DNA of 7,981 nucleotides, from NCBI GenBank assembly GCA_943328715.2, contig CALQBB020000023.1, positions 1-7,981 on the forward strand, written 5' to 3'. The notes beneath the pieces are model-generated. The model was given only the letters and a program-made list of their open reading frames with translations. It was not told where the DNA came from and did no database searches. Source of the DNA: Polynucleobacter meluiroseus (GTDB taxonomy: Bacteria; Bacteroidota; Bacteroidia; Flavobacteriales_D; Crocinitomicaceae). This document shows, piece after piece, positions 1-6,650 of this stretch. The position numbers and the translations under genes are program-made. Numbering within the stretch: the first letter of the stretch is position 1; each line of letters begins with the position of its first letter.

Positions 1-313
1 CAAGAATCAACCCGAAAACGAGTAGAAACTCAAGGGATGCACCTTTTCTCTCTTGTTTCACCAAATAATAGACGATGAATCCAATGGCTATAAAACGGAA
101 AATACTCAAAGCCAATTTGTGCCAAATACCGGAACCAAAGGTTGTTCCAAAAGCCATTCCTGGATTTTCAATGTAATGTAAAAGGAACCAATCACCGAAT
201 AAGGCTTTCGTTTGCCCAGGCTCGAAACTTGTTTTGATATAGATTTTCATCAATTGATCGATGATCAATAGAATGGCAACCAATAGAAAAACGTACAAAA
301 GTTTTTTACGCAC
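1..313 (-). CDS. lspA: Lipoprotein signal peptidase (signal peptidase II), N-terminal part, cut by window edge
   Basis: Signal peptidase II is the inner-membrane aspartyl protease that removes the signal peptide from prolipoproteins after lipidation. Reading the minus strand from a GTG at 313 gives 104 residues that run off the left edge. A first hydrophobic helix (about residues 4-20) ends in the conserved IIDQLMK stretch, whose Asp belongs to family motif I. It is followed by YIENPGMAFG, the family's N-x-G-x-AF motif, and a second helix (about 69-84, FRFIAIGFIVYYLV). The two catalytic aspartates of the family lie nearer the C-terminus, outside the window, so activity cannot be judged. The GTG start is preferred because the next ATG falls after the conserved DQ. 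Its G is also the last base of the dksA stop codon (TAGTG), implying translational coupling to dksA. Family identity is clear. Confidence 0.93.
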   Translation of the reverse strand, partial: MRKKLLYVFLLVAILLIIDQLMKIYIKTSFEPGQTKALFGDWFLLHYIENPGMAFGTTFGSGIWHKLALSIFRFIAIGFIVYYLVKQERKGASLEFLLVFGLIL

Positions 314-693
314 TATTTTTGAGCGTTTTTGGCATCAATACTCATCGTTGCATGAGGAACCAAACGAAGTCTTTCCTTCGGAATCAATGTTCCATTCACA
401 CGACAAATTCCGTAAGTTTTGTTTTCAATGCGCGTTAAAGCAGCTTGTAAACTTTGAATGAACTTCTCTTGACGAGCAGCTAACTGAGCCACTTCCTCTC
501 TCGAAAGCGTTTCAGATCCATCCTCCATCATATTAAATGTTCTACCCGTATCGTCCGTTCCATGATCATCATTATGAGATAACGAACCTACCAACAGGGA
601 ATAATCAATTTTTGCTTCTGATAATTTATTTAGAATCAATTCCTTGAACTCTGCGAGCTCTGCATCTGAAAACTTATTTCTTTCTTTAGTCAT
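313..693 (-). CDS. dksA: DksA/TraR-family RNA polymerase-binding regulator with degenerate zinc finger
   Basis: This 126-residue protein matches the DksA/TraR family, whose members bind in the RNA polymerase secondary channel and, with ppGpp, modulate transcription initiation. The N-terminal two-thirds (about residues 8-92) is charged and helix-forming, as expected for the coiled coil, with an acidic turn region around 41-60. The C-terminal part, YGICRVNGTLIPKERL then PHATMSID, aligns with the family zinc-finger region. Only one of the four usual zinc cysteines remains (Cys97); the others align with Asn100, Ser118 and Ala121. From memory, this reduced form is usual in Bacteroidota homologues, so the gene is probably intact and not decaying. 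The ATG at 693 lies about 35 nt below a good promoter. lspA follows with a one-base overlap. The symbol reflects family membership; the exact role in this organism is inferred. Confidence 0.88.
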   Translation of the reverse strand: MTKERNKFSDAELAEFKELILNKLSEAKIDYSLLVGSLSHNDDHGTDDTGRTFNMMEDGSETLSREEVAQLAARQEKFIQSLQAALTRIENKTYGICRVNGTLIPKERLRLVPHATMSIDAKNAQK

Positions 694-868
694 AACGGTA
701 ATCTTTCAAAGTCATCCTCATTTGAGAACGAAAGCAAATATATCATTTTTAGTGAAAATCAAAAACCAAAAAAGAATTAATTTATCGTTAATTGAGTCAT
801 TTTGAACAATTCCATCGAGTTATTCACAATCGTACAAAGTGCCCGATAGAAAAAAGTACCTTCGCTCT
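694..868. other. Divergent intergenic spacer between dksA and the DUF6427-like gene
   Basis: This AT-rich spacer separates the only two divergently transcribed genes in the window. It carries the dksA promoter on the minus strand. For the plus strand only a weak match, TCATTTTG (797-804, one mismatch to TAnnTTTG), is visible, without a well-placed TTG element. I see no RNA gene, operator-like inverted repeat or small open frame in it. If the alternative GTG at 839 is the true start of the next gene, the spacer ends at 838. Confidence 0.7.
735..764 (-). promoter_or_regulatory. Bacteroidota-type promoter for dksA-lspA
   Basis: On the minus strand, TATATTTG (735-742) is a full match to the Bacteroidota -7 consensus TAnnTTTG. 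TTTTG (760-764) sits 17 bp upstream of it as the -33 element (consensus TTG/TTTG). Transcription would start near 728, giving a leader of about 35 nt before the dksA ATG at 693. The match and spacing are read directly; the start site is inferred. Confidence 0.65.
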
Positions 869-1837
869 ATGATTCGACTGTTTTTAGACAACCGAACAGC
901 GGTTTTGTTACTATTGCCTTTGCTCATTGCCCTGTATGTTCTTGGGGACATTCTTGGGGTGGAACAAGTCGCGTCGAACAGAGTGGATGGACTTTTTTTT
1001 AGTCAAACTTCATCGAATCATTTTTGGGACTATTTCGGTCAATCATTCTTGATTCTTGTCAATGCAGTATTGCTCAATGCCGTATTCAACAGCCATGAAT
1101 TCCTCGACAAAAATACGTACATCATCAGTTTGATTTACGTGGTGCTTACACCCATGTTTGTGCCCTTAAATCAATTCAATCCAGTTTTACTCGCTCATTT
1201 TTTTATCATAGCTACGCTCGGAGCACTGTTCTATTTGAAGCAAAATGCCGACGGAAAAATGACCATTTTTAATGCGGGAATCTTGTTTAGTATCGCGATG
1301 ATCTTACTTCCCTACTTAACTATTCTCATTCCGTTTATTTTAATCATGATTGTGATAATACGTCCATTTAACTGGCGAGAACTATTCATTTGTCTTGCAG
1401 GATTAAGCGTTCCTCTACTCTATTACTTCAGCTACCTATTTCTAACTGACGCACTTGTTTTCACTTGGAAATTTCCCGATTGGCGACTTCATGATTACCG
1501 CACAGCTTTGAATGCCTATCCAATTGCCGGATTGTACATTATTTTACTCTTTATTAGCCTCGCAAGTTTGGGTGCGCGCATGTTGAAATCATCCCTACGA
1601 TTAAAAAAACAAATTCAAATGCTCGGTTTAATTTTCACAGCCTTATTCCTTTTGGGTTGTGTCGATTTCTATTTTTCAGGATCATTACTGTATTTATCCC
1701 TAGCAATCATCCCTCTTACCTATTTTCTAACCTACGCCTTTTTAAGTAAACGATCAGGTATTCTTGCTAATATCTTTTTCTACATAGCACTTCTCTATTC
1801 TTTTGTGAAATTTTTCCTCAACTTCACACAGGATTGA
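869..1837 (+). CDS. DUF6427-like polytopic membrane protein of unknown function
   Basis: The product is a very hydrophobic protein of 322 residues with about 9-10 predicted membrane helices and no soluble domain. Short polar loops carry NAVLLNAVFNSHEFLDKNTY near the second helix, and RPFNWRELF and FPDWRLHDYR in the second half. The overall design and these motifs resemble the Bacteroidota family DUF6427, whose members I recall near purD in flavobacteria; neither the family nor that context was checked by search. No enzymatic motif is visible and I do not assign a function. I chose the ATG at 869 because family members as I recall them begin with a short MI-type segment just before the first helix. 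An in-frame GTG at 839 would add the ten residues MPDRKKYLRS. purQ follows 41 bp downstream. Confidence 0.72.
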   Translation: MIRLFLDNRTAVLLLLPLLIALYVLGDILGVEQVASNRVDGLFFSQTSSNHFWDYFGQSFLILVNAVLLNAVFNSHEFLDKNTYIISLIYVVLTPMFVPLNQFNPVLLAHFFIIATLGALFYLKQNADGKMTIFNAGILFSIAMILLPYLTILIPFILIMIVIIRPFNWRELFICLAGLSVPLLYYFSYLFLTDALVFTWKFPDWRLHDYRTALNAYPIAGLYIILLFISLASLGARMLKSSLRLKKQIQMLGLIFTALFLLGCVDFYFSGSLLYLSLAIIPLTYFLTYAFLSKRSGILANIFFYIALLYSFVKFFLNFTQD

Positions 1838-1859
1838 GCGGTTTAAATGATTAATTTTG
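1834..1859 (+). promoter_or_regulatory. Candidate internal promoter for purQ-purD
   Basis: TAATTTTG at 1852-1859 fully matches the Bacteroidota -7 consensus TAnnTTTG. A TTG at 1834-1836 lies 15 bp upstream, slightly closer than the usual 17-23 bp. The start site would be near 1866, about 13 nt before the purQ ATG, which is preceded by an A-rich stretch (AAGATAAA) instead of a Shine-Dalgarno sequence. This would let purine genes be expressed apart from the upstream membrane protein gene. Short AT-rich matches arise by chance, so confidence is limited. Confidence 0.4.
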
Positions 1860-1878
1860 AACGATAATTTAAGATAAA

Positions 1879-2568
1879 ATGAAATTTGGAGTTGTAACAT
1901 TTCCAGGATCAAATTGTGATCAAGACATGGTTTATGTTTTGAGTGACTTACTGGGTCAACAAGTTGAGCAATTGTGGCACAAAGATACCGACTTAAAAAA
2001 GGTCGACATGGTAATTATTCCGGGAGGATTCTCCTACGGAGATTACCTGCGCTCAGGTGCTATTGCAAAATTCTCACCGATCATGTCAGAAGTCATTCAA
2101 CATGCAAATCGCGGTGGATACGTCATGGGGATTTGTAATGGATTTCAAATTCTTACTGAGTCTGGTTTGTTAGAAGGAGCATTGCTTCACAACAATACGC
2201 AGAAATTCATTTGTAAAAATGTTTTCTTGAAACCTGCTAGTGCAAGCGCTGCTCCAAGCATGGACCTAAACCAAAATCATGCCTATAAAATTCCCATCGC
2301 TCACGGTGAAGGTAGATTCTTCGCAAGTGACGATACACTAAAATCAATTCAAGATAACGATCAGATTTTATTTCACTACTGTGATGAACAAGCTTCCATT
2401 ACGGATGAATCGAATCCAAATGGTTCCATTCATTCGATTGCAGGAATCTCCAACAAAAACAAAAATGTTTTTGGAATGATGCCGCATCCGGAAAGAGCAG
2501 CGGACCAACATTTAGGAAATAAAGACGGACTCGCTTTGTTTGAATCGATTTTAAATCACTGTTCATGA
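1879..2568 (+). CDS. purQ: Phosphoribosylformylglycinamidine synthase, glutaminase subunit PurQ
   Basis: PurQ is the class I glutamine amidotransferase subunit of FGAM synthase. It hydrolyses glutamine and passes ammonia to PurL, which converts FGAR to FGAM in step 4 of purine synthesis in the cytoplasm. The 229-residue length is normal for a stand-alone PurQ. Visible motifs are FPGSNCDQD (8-16), the oxyanion-region IIPGGFSYGDYLRSGA (46-61), the nucleophile elbow GICNGFQIL with Cys86, IAHGEGRF (140-147), and the catalytic His203 and Glu205 in MMPHPERA. The start ATG precedes the family's typical N-terminal KFGVVTFPGSN strand directly. The stop overlaps the purD start by four bases (ATGA). Neither purL nor purS is in the window, so the partner subunits must be encoded elsewhere. 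Confidence 0.96.
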   Translation: MKFGVVTFPGSNCDQDMVYVLSDLLGQQVEQLWHKDTDLKKVDMVIIPGGFSYGDYLRSGAIAKFSPIMSEVIQHANRGGYVMGICNGFQILTESGLLEGALLHNNTQKFICKNVFLKPASASAAPSMDLNQNHAYKIPIAHGEGRFFASDDTLKSIQDNDQILFHYCDEQASITDESNPNGSIHSIAGISNKNKNVFGMMPHPERAADQHLGNKDGLALFESILNHCS

Positions 2569-3839
2569 AAGTACTCTTACTAGGTTCCGGTGGACGAGAA
2601 CATGCACTCGCATGGAAAATTGCTCAAAGCTCCATTTTAGATGAACTTTTTATCGCACCCGGAAATGCTGGAACAAAAAAACATGGTAAAAATGTAGATT
2701 TGTCTCCAACGGATTTCGATGGCATTAAAGAATTCGTAATCGCTCAACAAATTGACATGGTCATTGTTGGACCAGAAGAACCACTTGTAAACGGAATTTA
2801 CGATTACTTTCAAGCAGATGAACAACTCAAAAAAGTTGGAATCATTGGTCCAAGTAAATTTGGTGCACAACTAGAAGGAAGTAAGGATTTCGCGAAAGCA
2901 TTTATGGCAAGACACGCGATTCCAACTGCCAAATACGGAACATTTACCGCAGAAACAATTACACAAGGACTTTCTTTCTTGGATGCCATGAAAGGTCCAT
3001 ACGTACTAAAAGCTGACGGACTTGCCGCTGGAAAAGGAGTTTTAATTCTTTCGGATTTAGACGAAGCGAAAAGCGAACTCAAAAGCATGTTGCTCGACGA
3101 GAAATTCGGAGCTGCAAGTAGCAAAGTTGTCATTGAACAATTTCTAGATGGAATCGAACTTTCTGTTTTTGTATTAACAGATGGCGAATCCTTTAAATTA
3201 CTTCCAGAGGCAAAAGATTACAAACGCATTGGCGAAGGTGATACGGGACTTAACACAGGGGGAATGGGTGCCATTTCACCAGTTCCATTCGCTGACGCAA
3301 GCTTCATGGACAAAGTACACAACCGCATTATTGTTCCAACAATCAAAGGATTGAAATCAGAGAAAATCACCTACAAAGGATTTGTTTTCTTTGGTTTAAT
3401 CAGTGTCAAAGGTGATCCTTATGTGATTGAATACAATTGCCGAATGGGTGATCCAGAAACGGAAGTTGTGATCCCACGATTAAAATCAGACATCCTTGAT
3501 TTATTTGAAGGGGTTGCAAGCAATACACTTTCGGAAAGAGATATTCAATTCATTGACAAAAGTGCCGCAACTGTCATGATGGTTTCTGGTGGATATCCAG
3601 GAGAATACGAAAAAGGAAAGTCCATTTTTGGACTGAATAGCATCGTTGACAGCATCGTCTTCCATGCTGGAACAAGTGCTGACGGACCTTCCGTTCTTAC
3701 ATCTGGTGGTCGCGTTCTTGCGGTTACCTCTTATGGGAAAAACCTCGAAGCTGCCTTGGAGAAATCGTACGATTCTATTTCTAAAATTAATTACGACGGA
3801 GCTTACTACCGTAAGGACATCGGTCAAGATGTACGATAA
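2565..3839 (+). CDS. purD: Phosphoribosylamine-glycine ligase (GAR synthetase)
   Basis: PurD joins 5-phosphoribosylamine and glycine with ATP to make GAR, step 2 of de novo purine synthesis. The 424 residues match the usual family length. In order one sees the N-terminal domain start LLLGSGGREHALAWK (4-18), VGPEEPLVNGI (68-78), the ATP-grasp lid KADGLAAGKGV (149-159), EQFLDGIELSVF (191-202), the signature GDTGLNTGGMGAISP (225-239), the metal-binding segment VIEYNCRMGDPETE (287-300) with Glu289 and Asn291, and the C-terminal domain with VMMVSGGYPGEY (337-348) and SGGRVLAVT (380-388). Nothing is missing. The start overlaps the purQ stop (ATGA), so the two are probably translationally coupled. 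A 24-bp gap with no visible terminator separates it from the next gene. Confidence 0.97.
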   Translation: MKVLLLGSGGREHALAWKIAQSSILDELFIAPGNAGTKKHGKNVDLSPTDFDGIKEFVIAQQIDMVIVGPEEPLVNGIYDYFQADEQLKKVGIIGPSKFGAQLEGSKDFAKAFMARHAIPTAKYGTFTAETITQGLSFLDAMKGPYVLKADGLAAGKGVLILSDLDEAKSELKSMLLDEKFGAASSKVVIEQFLDGIELSVFVLTDGESFKLLPEAKDYKRIGEGDTGLNTGGMGAISPVPFADASFMDKVHNRIIVPTIKGLKSEKITYKGFVFFGLISVKGDPYVIEYNCRMGDPETEVVIPRLKSDILDLFEGVASNTLSERDIQFIDKSAATVMMVSGGYPGEYEKGKSIFGLNSIVDSIVFHAGTSADGPSVLTSGGRVLAVTSYGKNLEAALEKSYDSISKINYDGAYYRKDIGQDVR

Positions 3840-3863
3840 CCCGCGGAAATTCATTCCACAACT

Positions 3864-5120
3864 ATGAGTGTAGATCTTATCATCATTCTCATTTCCATTC
3901 TTGCATCTGCTTTCTTTTCAGCAATGGAATTAGCTTTTTTATCTTCAAACCGACTGCGGATTGAAGTAATGAAAAAGAATCGTTCGCTGAAAAGCAGAAT
4001 CATTGGACTTTTCTTTCACCGTGAATCCACCATGATTGCTTCCCTTCTCATGGGGAACAACATTGCATTGGTGATGTACGGAATTGCCGCAGCACGTGTG
4101 TTGAATCAATTTTTTATGGGCCTCGGGATTTCGGATGAAGTGCTTTTACTTGTCCTTCAAACCGTTGCTTCAACCATCATTGTGCTCGTAACAGCAGAAT
4201 TTTTACCGAAAGCACTCGTTCAACTGAATCCAAATCGCTTTCTAGATGTTACACTCGCTCCCATGCTTGTTCTGTACATTCTATTGTATCTTCCCACGCA
4301 GTTCGTCCTGTTCTTCAGTTACATCATTCTAAAATTATTCGGTTCCAACCAAGAACAATCCGCACGCGTTTTTTCAAAGGTGGATCTCGAGCATTACGTC
4401 GATGAACTCAGCGCACGCATTAAGGATGAAGAGGAATTCAGCAACGAAATGCTCATTCTCCGAAACGCTCTTGATTTCACGAATATCAAAGCACGGGATT
4501 GCATGATTCCACGAACGGAGATCATCGGTGTGGAAATTGAAGATGACATCGAAGAGGTAAAAGAACTGTTAATCACAAAAGGACTTTCCAAGCTGATCGT
4601 TTACCGGGATGACATCGATAACATTATTGGTTACGTCCATTCATTCGATTTATTCTCGAAACCGAAATCCATCAAACAAATTCTAAAGCCAATCAGCTTC
4701 GTTCCAACGGTAATTTCCGGAAAAGAATTACTGGAGAAATTCACGAAACAAGCGGGAAGTTTTGCGGTTGTCACCGATGAATATGGCGGAACAGCAGGAA
4801 TCATCACCCTAGAAGATGTCATCGAAGAGATTTTTGGTGAAATTGAGGACGAACACGATAAAGAAATTTGGCTAGAAGAAAAAGTGAGCGATACGGAGTT
4901 CTTATTCTCTGCCCGAATTGATATCGACTACCTAAATGAAACCTTCAAACTTTCCTTGGAAGAATCCGAAGAATACGACACACTCGCTGGATTAATTATT
5001 CATCACATTGAATCCATTCCCACTCAAGGTGACAGCGTTCAACTGGAAAAATACCGATTGATCGTGGAGGAAGTAAGTGATCGAAAAATTGAAACGGTTC
5101 GACTTTTTATTGAATCGTGA
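3864..5120 (+). CDS. CNNM/CBS-domain membrane protein of the hemolysin C/CorC family
   Basis: This 418-residue protein has the three-part design of the CorC/HlyC ('hemolysin family') proteins: an N-terminal CNNM (DUF21) membrane domain, a CBS pair and a C-terminal CorC_HlyC domain. Membrane helices lie near 4-25, 57-78, 92-113 and 132-158, including the typical SAFFSAMELAFLSSN (15-29) and LLMGNNIALVMYG (61-73). The CBS region begins around RDCMIPRTEI (211-220) and holds the family hallmark VVTDEYGGTAGIITLEDVIEE (302-322). The C-terminal module (about 340-418) has EYDTLAGLI (370-378). Homologues are linked to magnesium or cobalt efflux or homeostasis; a haemolytic role is not implied. Gliding protein GldE belongs to the same superfamily, but no gldD, ssb or mutY is adjacent, so I do not use that symbol. 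It shares TGATG with the next gene. Confidence 0.9.
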   Translation: MSVDLIIILISILASAFFSAMELAFLSSNRLRIEVMKKNRSLKSRIIGLFFHRESTMIASLLMGNNIALVMYGIAAARVLNQFFMGLGISDEVLLLVLQTVASTIIVLVTAEFLPKALVQLNPNRFLDVTLAPMLVLYILLYLPTQFVLFFSYIILKLFGSNQEQSARVFSKVDLEHYVDELSARIKDEEEFSNEMLILRNALDFTNIKARDCMIPRTEIIGVEIEDDIEEVKELLITKGLSKLIVYRDDIDNIIGYVHSFDLFSKPKSIKQILKPISFVPTVISGKELLEKFTKQAGSFAVVTDEYGGTAGIITLEDVIEEIFGEIEDEHDKEIWLEEKVSDTEFLFSARIDIDYLNETFKLSLEESEEYDTLAGLIIHHIESIPTQGDSVQLEKYRLIVEEVSDRKIETVRLFIES

Positions 5121-5950
5121 TGAAAACTGCGCTTGGACTTCTTGCACTGTTTCTCAGTTCCTTCGTCTTTGCCCAAACAGACTTCAAACTTCCTTCAGAA
5201 CTTTCTGAAATTTCCGGATTGGAAAAAATATCCGATTCACTCCTAATTGCCATCAATGACGGCGGAAATGAACCACTCTTATTTATCCTTGACTTAAGTG
5301 GGAACATTACCCGTAAAATAAGTGTTTCCAATGCCAACAACATCGATTGGGAAGCGTTAGCCATGGATGAAAACTACCTGTACATCGGCGATTTTGGCAA
5401 CAACATGAATGAACGAAAGGACCTCTGTATTTACCGGATTAATCGCAGCGATGTTGCTACGTTGAACGAGGTGAGAGCTGAAAAAATGTCCATTTCTTAC
5501 CGAGAACAAAAAGAATTTCCACCAAATGATTCGGAACGGTACTTCGATGCCGAAGCAATGACCTATTTTGAAGGTCAACTGTGGATTTTCACAAAGAACA
5601 GCACCAAACCTTTCGATGGAAAATCCTTTATCTACATGGTGCAATTCGAAGCGAATCAGACAAAAATTCTTTCGAAAGTAACAGACTTAAAATTGAATAA
5701 ATCATCGTATTTGAAAGATGCCGTAACAAGCGCTTGTACCGATGATCATTCCATCGTTCTCACTACTTACAATCGTATGATGAAACTAGACTTTCCTAAA
5801 CAAGGTTTGAGTAAATCAACAATCTACAAATATCCACATATTCTACAAGTAGAAGCGTGTGCCTGCTTAGGAAATCGTTCCTATTTCATTTCCAACGAGA
5901 ATCATAAATTCTTGGGTCCAGCAAAACTCAAATTATTAAAACTACCATGA
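5120..5950 (+). CDS. Secreted propeller-like repeat protein of unknown function
   Basis: The 276-residue product starts with a clear Sec signal peptide: Lys2, a hydrophobic core from about 4 to 16 and a signal peptidase I site FVFA|QT after residue 18. No lipobox Cys follows, so it should be periplasmic or exported. The mature part is beta-rich and seems to hold at least five degenerate units of an E-A/G-x-x...hydrophobic strand...N pattern: around 30-50 (ISGL...LLIAINDGGN), 76-95 (DWEALA...YLYIGDFGNN), 143-160 (DAEAM...LWIFTKN), 200-218 and 244-261 (VEACA...SYFISNEN). This suggests a beta-propeller fold, inferred from sequence only. I see no catalytic motif and no obvious type IX secretion C-terminal domain. 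The ATG at 5120 overlaps the previous stop by one base; a GTG three bases earlier is possible but less likely. The ATGA overlap at its end couples it to the phosphatase gene. Confidence 0.75.
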   Translation: MKTALGLLALFLSSFVFAQTDFKLPSELSEISGLEKISDSLLIAINDGGNEPLLFILDLSGNITRKISVSNANNIDWEALAMDENYLYIGDFGNNMNERKDLCIYRINRSDVATLNEVRAEKMSISYREQKEFPPNDSERYFDAEAMTYFEGQLWIFTKNSTKPFDGKSFIYMVQFEANQTKILSKVTDLKLNKSSYLKDAVTSACTDDHSIVLTTYNRMMKLDFPKQGLSKSTIYKYPHILQVEACACLGNRSYFISNENHKFLGPAKLKLLKLP

Positions 5951-6609
5951 TCCAACTCTCTCAATACGAAGCTGTTATTTTCGATATGGATGGCGTGCTC
6001 ATCGATTCAGAACCCCTGTGGAAAATTGCCATGGAAGAGGTGTTTCATTCCTTAGGTTCCAAATTGACCAAAGCCGATTTTCAGAAAACGGTTGGACTGC
6101 GCATCGATGAAGTTGTTCATTTTTGGAATCACCATGAAAATTGGGGCGTAGAAAATGAACAGGATGTGGAAGAGGCCATAATTGTCAAAATGATTGAACT
6201 CATCGCTGCGAACGCGGCGCCGCTCTCGGGGGTGATCGAAACCCTCTCCTACTTAAAGAATGCTGGACTAAAAATTGGACTTGGAACCTCATCATCCAGT
6301 AGACTCATTCAAGTAGTGCTTGCTGAATTAAACATTGAACACTTTTTTGACTTTACACACTCAGCAGAAACGGAAGCGTACGGAAAACCTCATCCAGCTG
6401 TATACCTCACCGTAGCTCAATACTTAATGGTTTCACCTCACAAATGTTTGGTGATCGAAGACTCCTTTAATGGCGTCATTGCCGGACTAGCCGCGAAAAT
6501 GAAAGTCGTATGTATTCCTGAAAAAACACATTTCCCCAATCCCCGTTTGTCCGTAGCTGATTTCCATTTCGATACAATGAATGAATTCTTATTGGAAATA
6601 CAGAAATAG
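5947..6609 (+). CDS. hxpB: HAD-superfamily sugar-phosphate phosphatase, HxpB-like
   Basis: The 220-residue protein is a complete haloacid dehalogenase-type phosphatase with a helical C1 cap. Motif I is FDMDGVLIDSEPLW (12-25), with nucleophile Asp13 and acid/base Asp15. Motif II is GTSSSS (113-118), motif III Lys147 in YGKPHP, and motif IV VIEDSFNGVIAG (169-180) with Glu171 and Asp172. The cap segment VGLRIDEVVHFW (49-60) closely resembles the LGLRIDMVVDLW stretch of E. coli HxpB (YniC) as I recall it. That enzyme dephosphorylates hexitol and 2-deoxyglucose phosphates. Substrate choice in HAD enzymes is loose, so the broader reading (small sugar-phosphate phosphatase, possibly beta-phosphoglucomutase-like) remains open. 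It overlaps the preceding gene by ATGA and is followed by a 41-bp gap before ruvB. Confidence 0.83.
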   Translation: MIQLSQYEAVIFDMDGVLIDSEPLWKIAMEEVFHSLGSKLTKADFQKTVGLRIDEVVHFWNHHENWGVENEQDVEEAIIVKMIELIAANAAPLSGVIETLSYLKNAGLKIGLGTSSSSRLIQVVLAELNIEHFFDFTHSAETEAYGKPHPAVYLTVAQYLMVSPHKCLVIEDSFNGVIAGLAAKMKVVCIPEKTHFPNPRLSVADFHFDTMNEFLLEIQK

Positions 6610-6636
6610 AACTGAGCTCCATTTGGAATGCTTTTG

Positions 6637-6644
6637 TATTTTTG
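6637..6644 (+). promoter_or_regulatory. Candidate -7 element for ruvB, very close to the start codon
   Basis: TATTTTTG fully matches the Bacteroidota -7 consensus TAnnTTTG and sits only six bases before the ruvB ATG at 6651. Transcription would start at or beside the ATG, making the message leaderless or nearly so. A -33 element at the usual distance is not visible: the nearest TTTG (6622-6625) is only 11 bp upstream. The element match is direct; its use is inferred. Confidence 0.42.
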
Positions 6645-6650
6645 TAAGTA

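Noticed and set aside
261..461. Plus-strand open frame of 66 codons over the dksA-lspA junction
   Set aside because: It lies opposite two clearly recognised minus-strand genes, has no family resemblance and no promoter in a sensible place.
797..804. TCATTTTG as a promoter -7 element for the DUF6427-like gene
   Set aside because: One mismatch at the important second position of TAnnTTTG and no TTG element 17-23 bp upstream, so it is too weak to annotate.
2810..3133. Minus-strand open frame of 107 codons inside purD
   Set aside because: It is a shadow of the strongly conserved purD frame, Ser/Ala-rich, as expected for antisense reading of coding DNA.
3501..3854. Minus-strand open frame of 117 codons over the end of purD
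   Set aside because: Antisense to conserved PurD C-terminal sequence, with no recognisable domain; treated as chance.
3840..3863. CCGCGG palindrome just after the purD stop, considered as part of a terminator or operator
   Set aside because: A six-base palindrome with no loop, no extended stem and no following T-run is not distinguishable from chance.
3646..3867. Plus-strand 73-codon frame crossing from purD into the next gene
   Set aside because: It is an alternate frame within purD that ends just after the next start codon; no independent coding signal is visible.
3864..5120. Assignment of the CNNM/CBS gene as gliding-motility gldE
   Set aside because: GldE belongs to the same superfamily, but Bacteroidota carry several paralogues and the usual gldE neighbours (gldD, ssb, mutY) are absent here.
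3864..6609. A new defence or secretion system formed by the three coupled genes
   Set aside because: The CNNM protein and phosphatase are common housekeeping families with intact ordinary domains, and there is no effector, nuclease or mobile-element signature around them.
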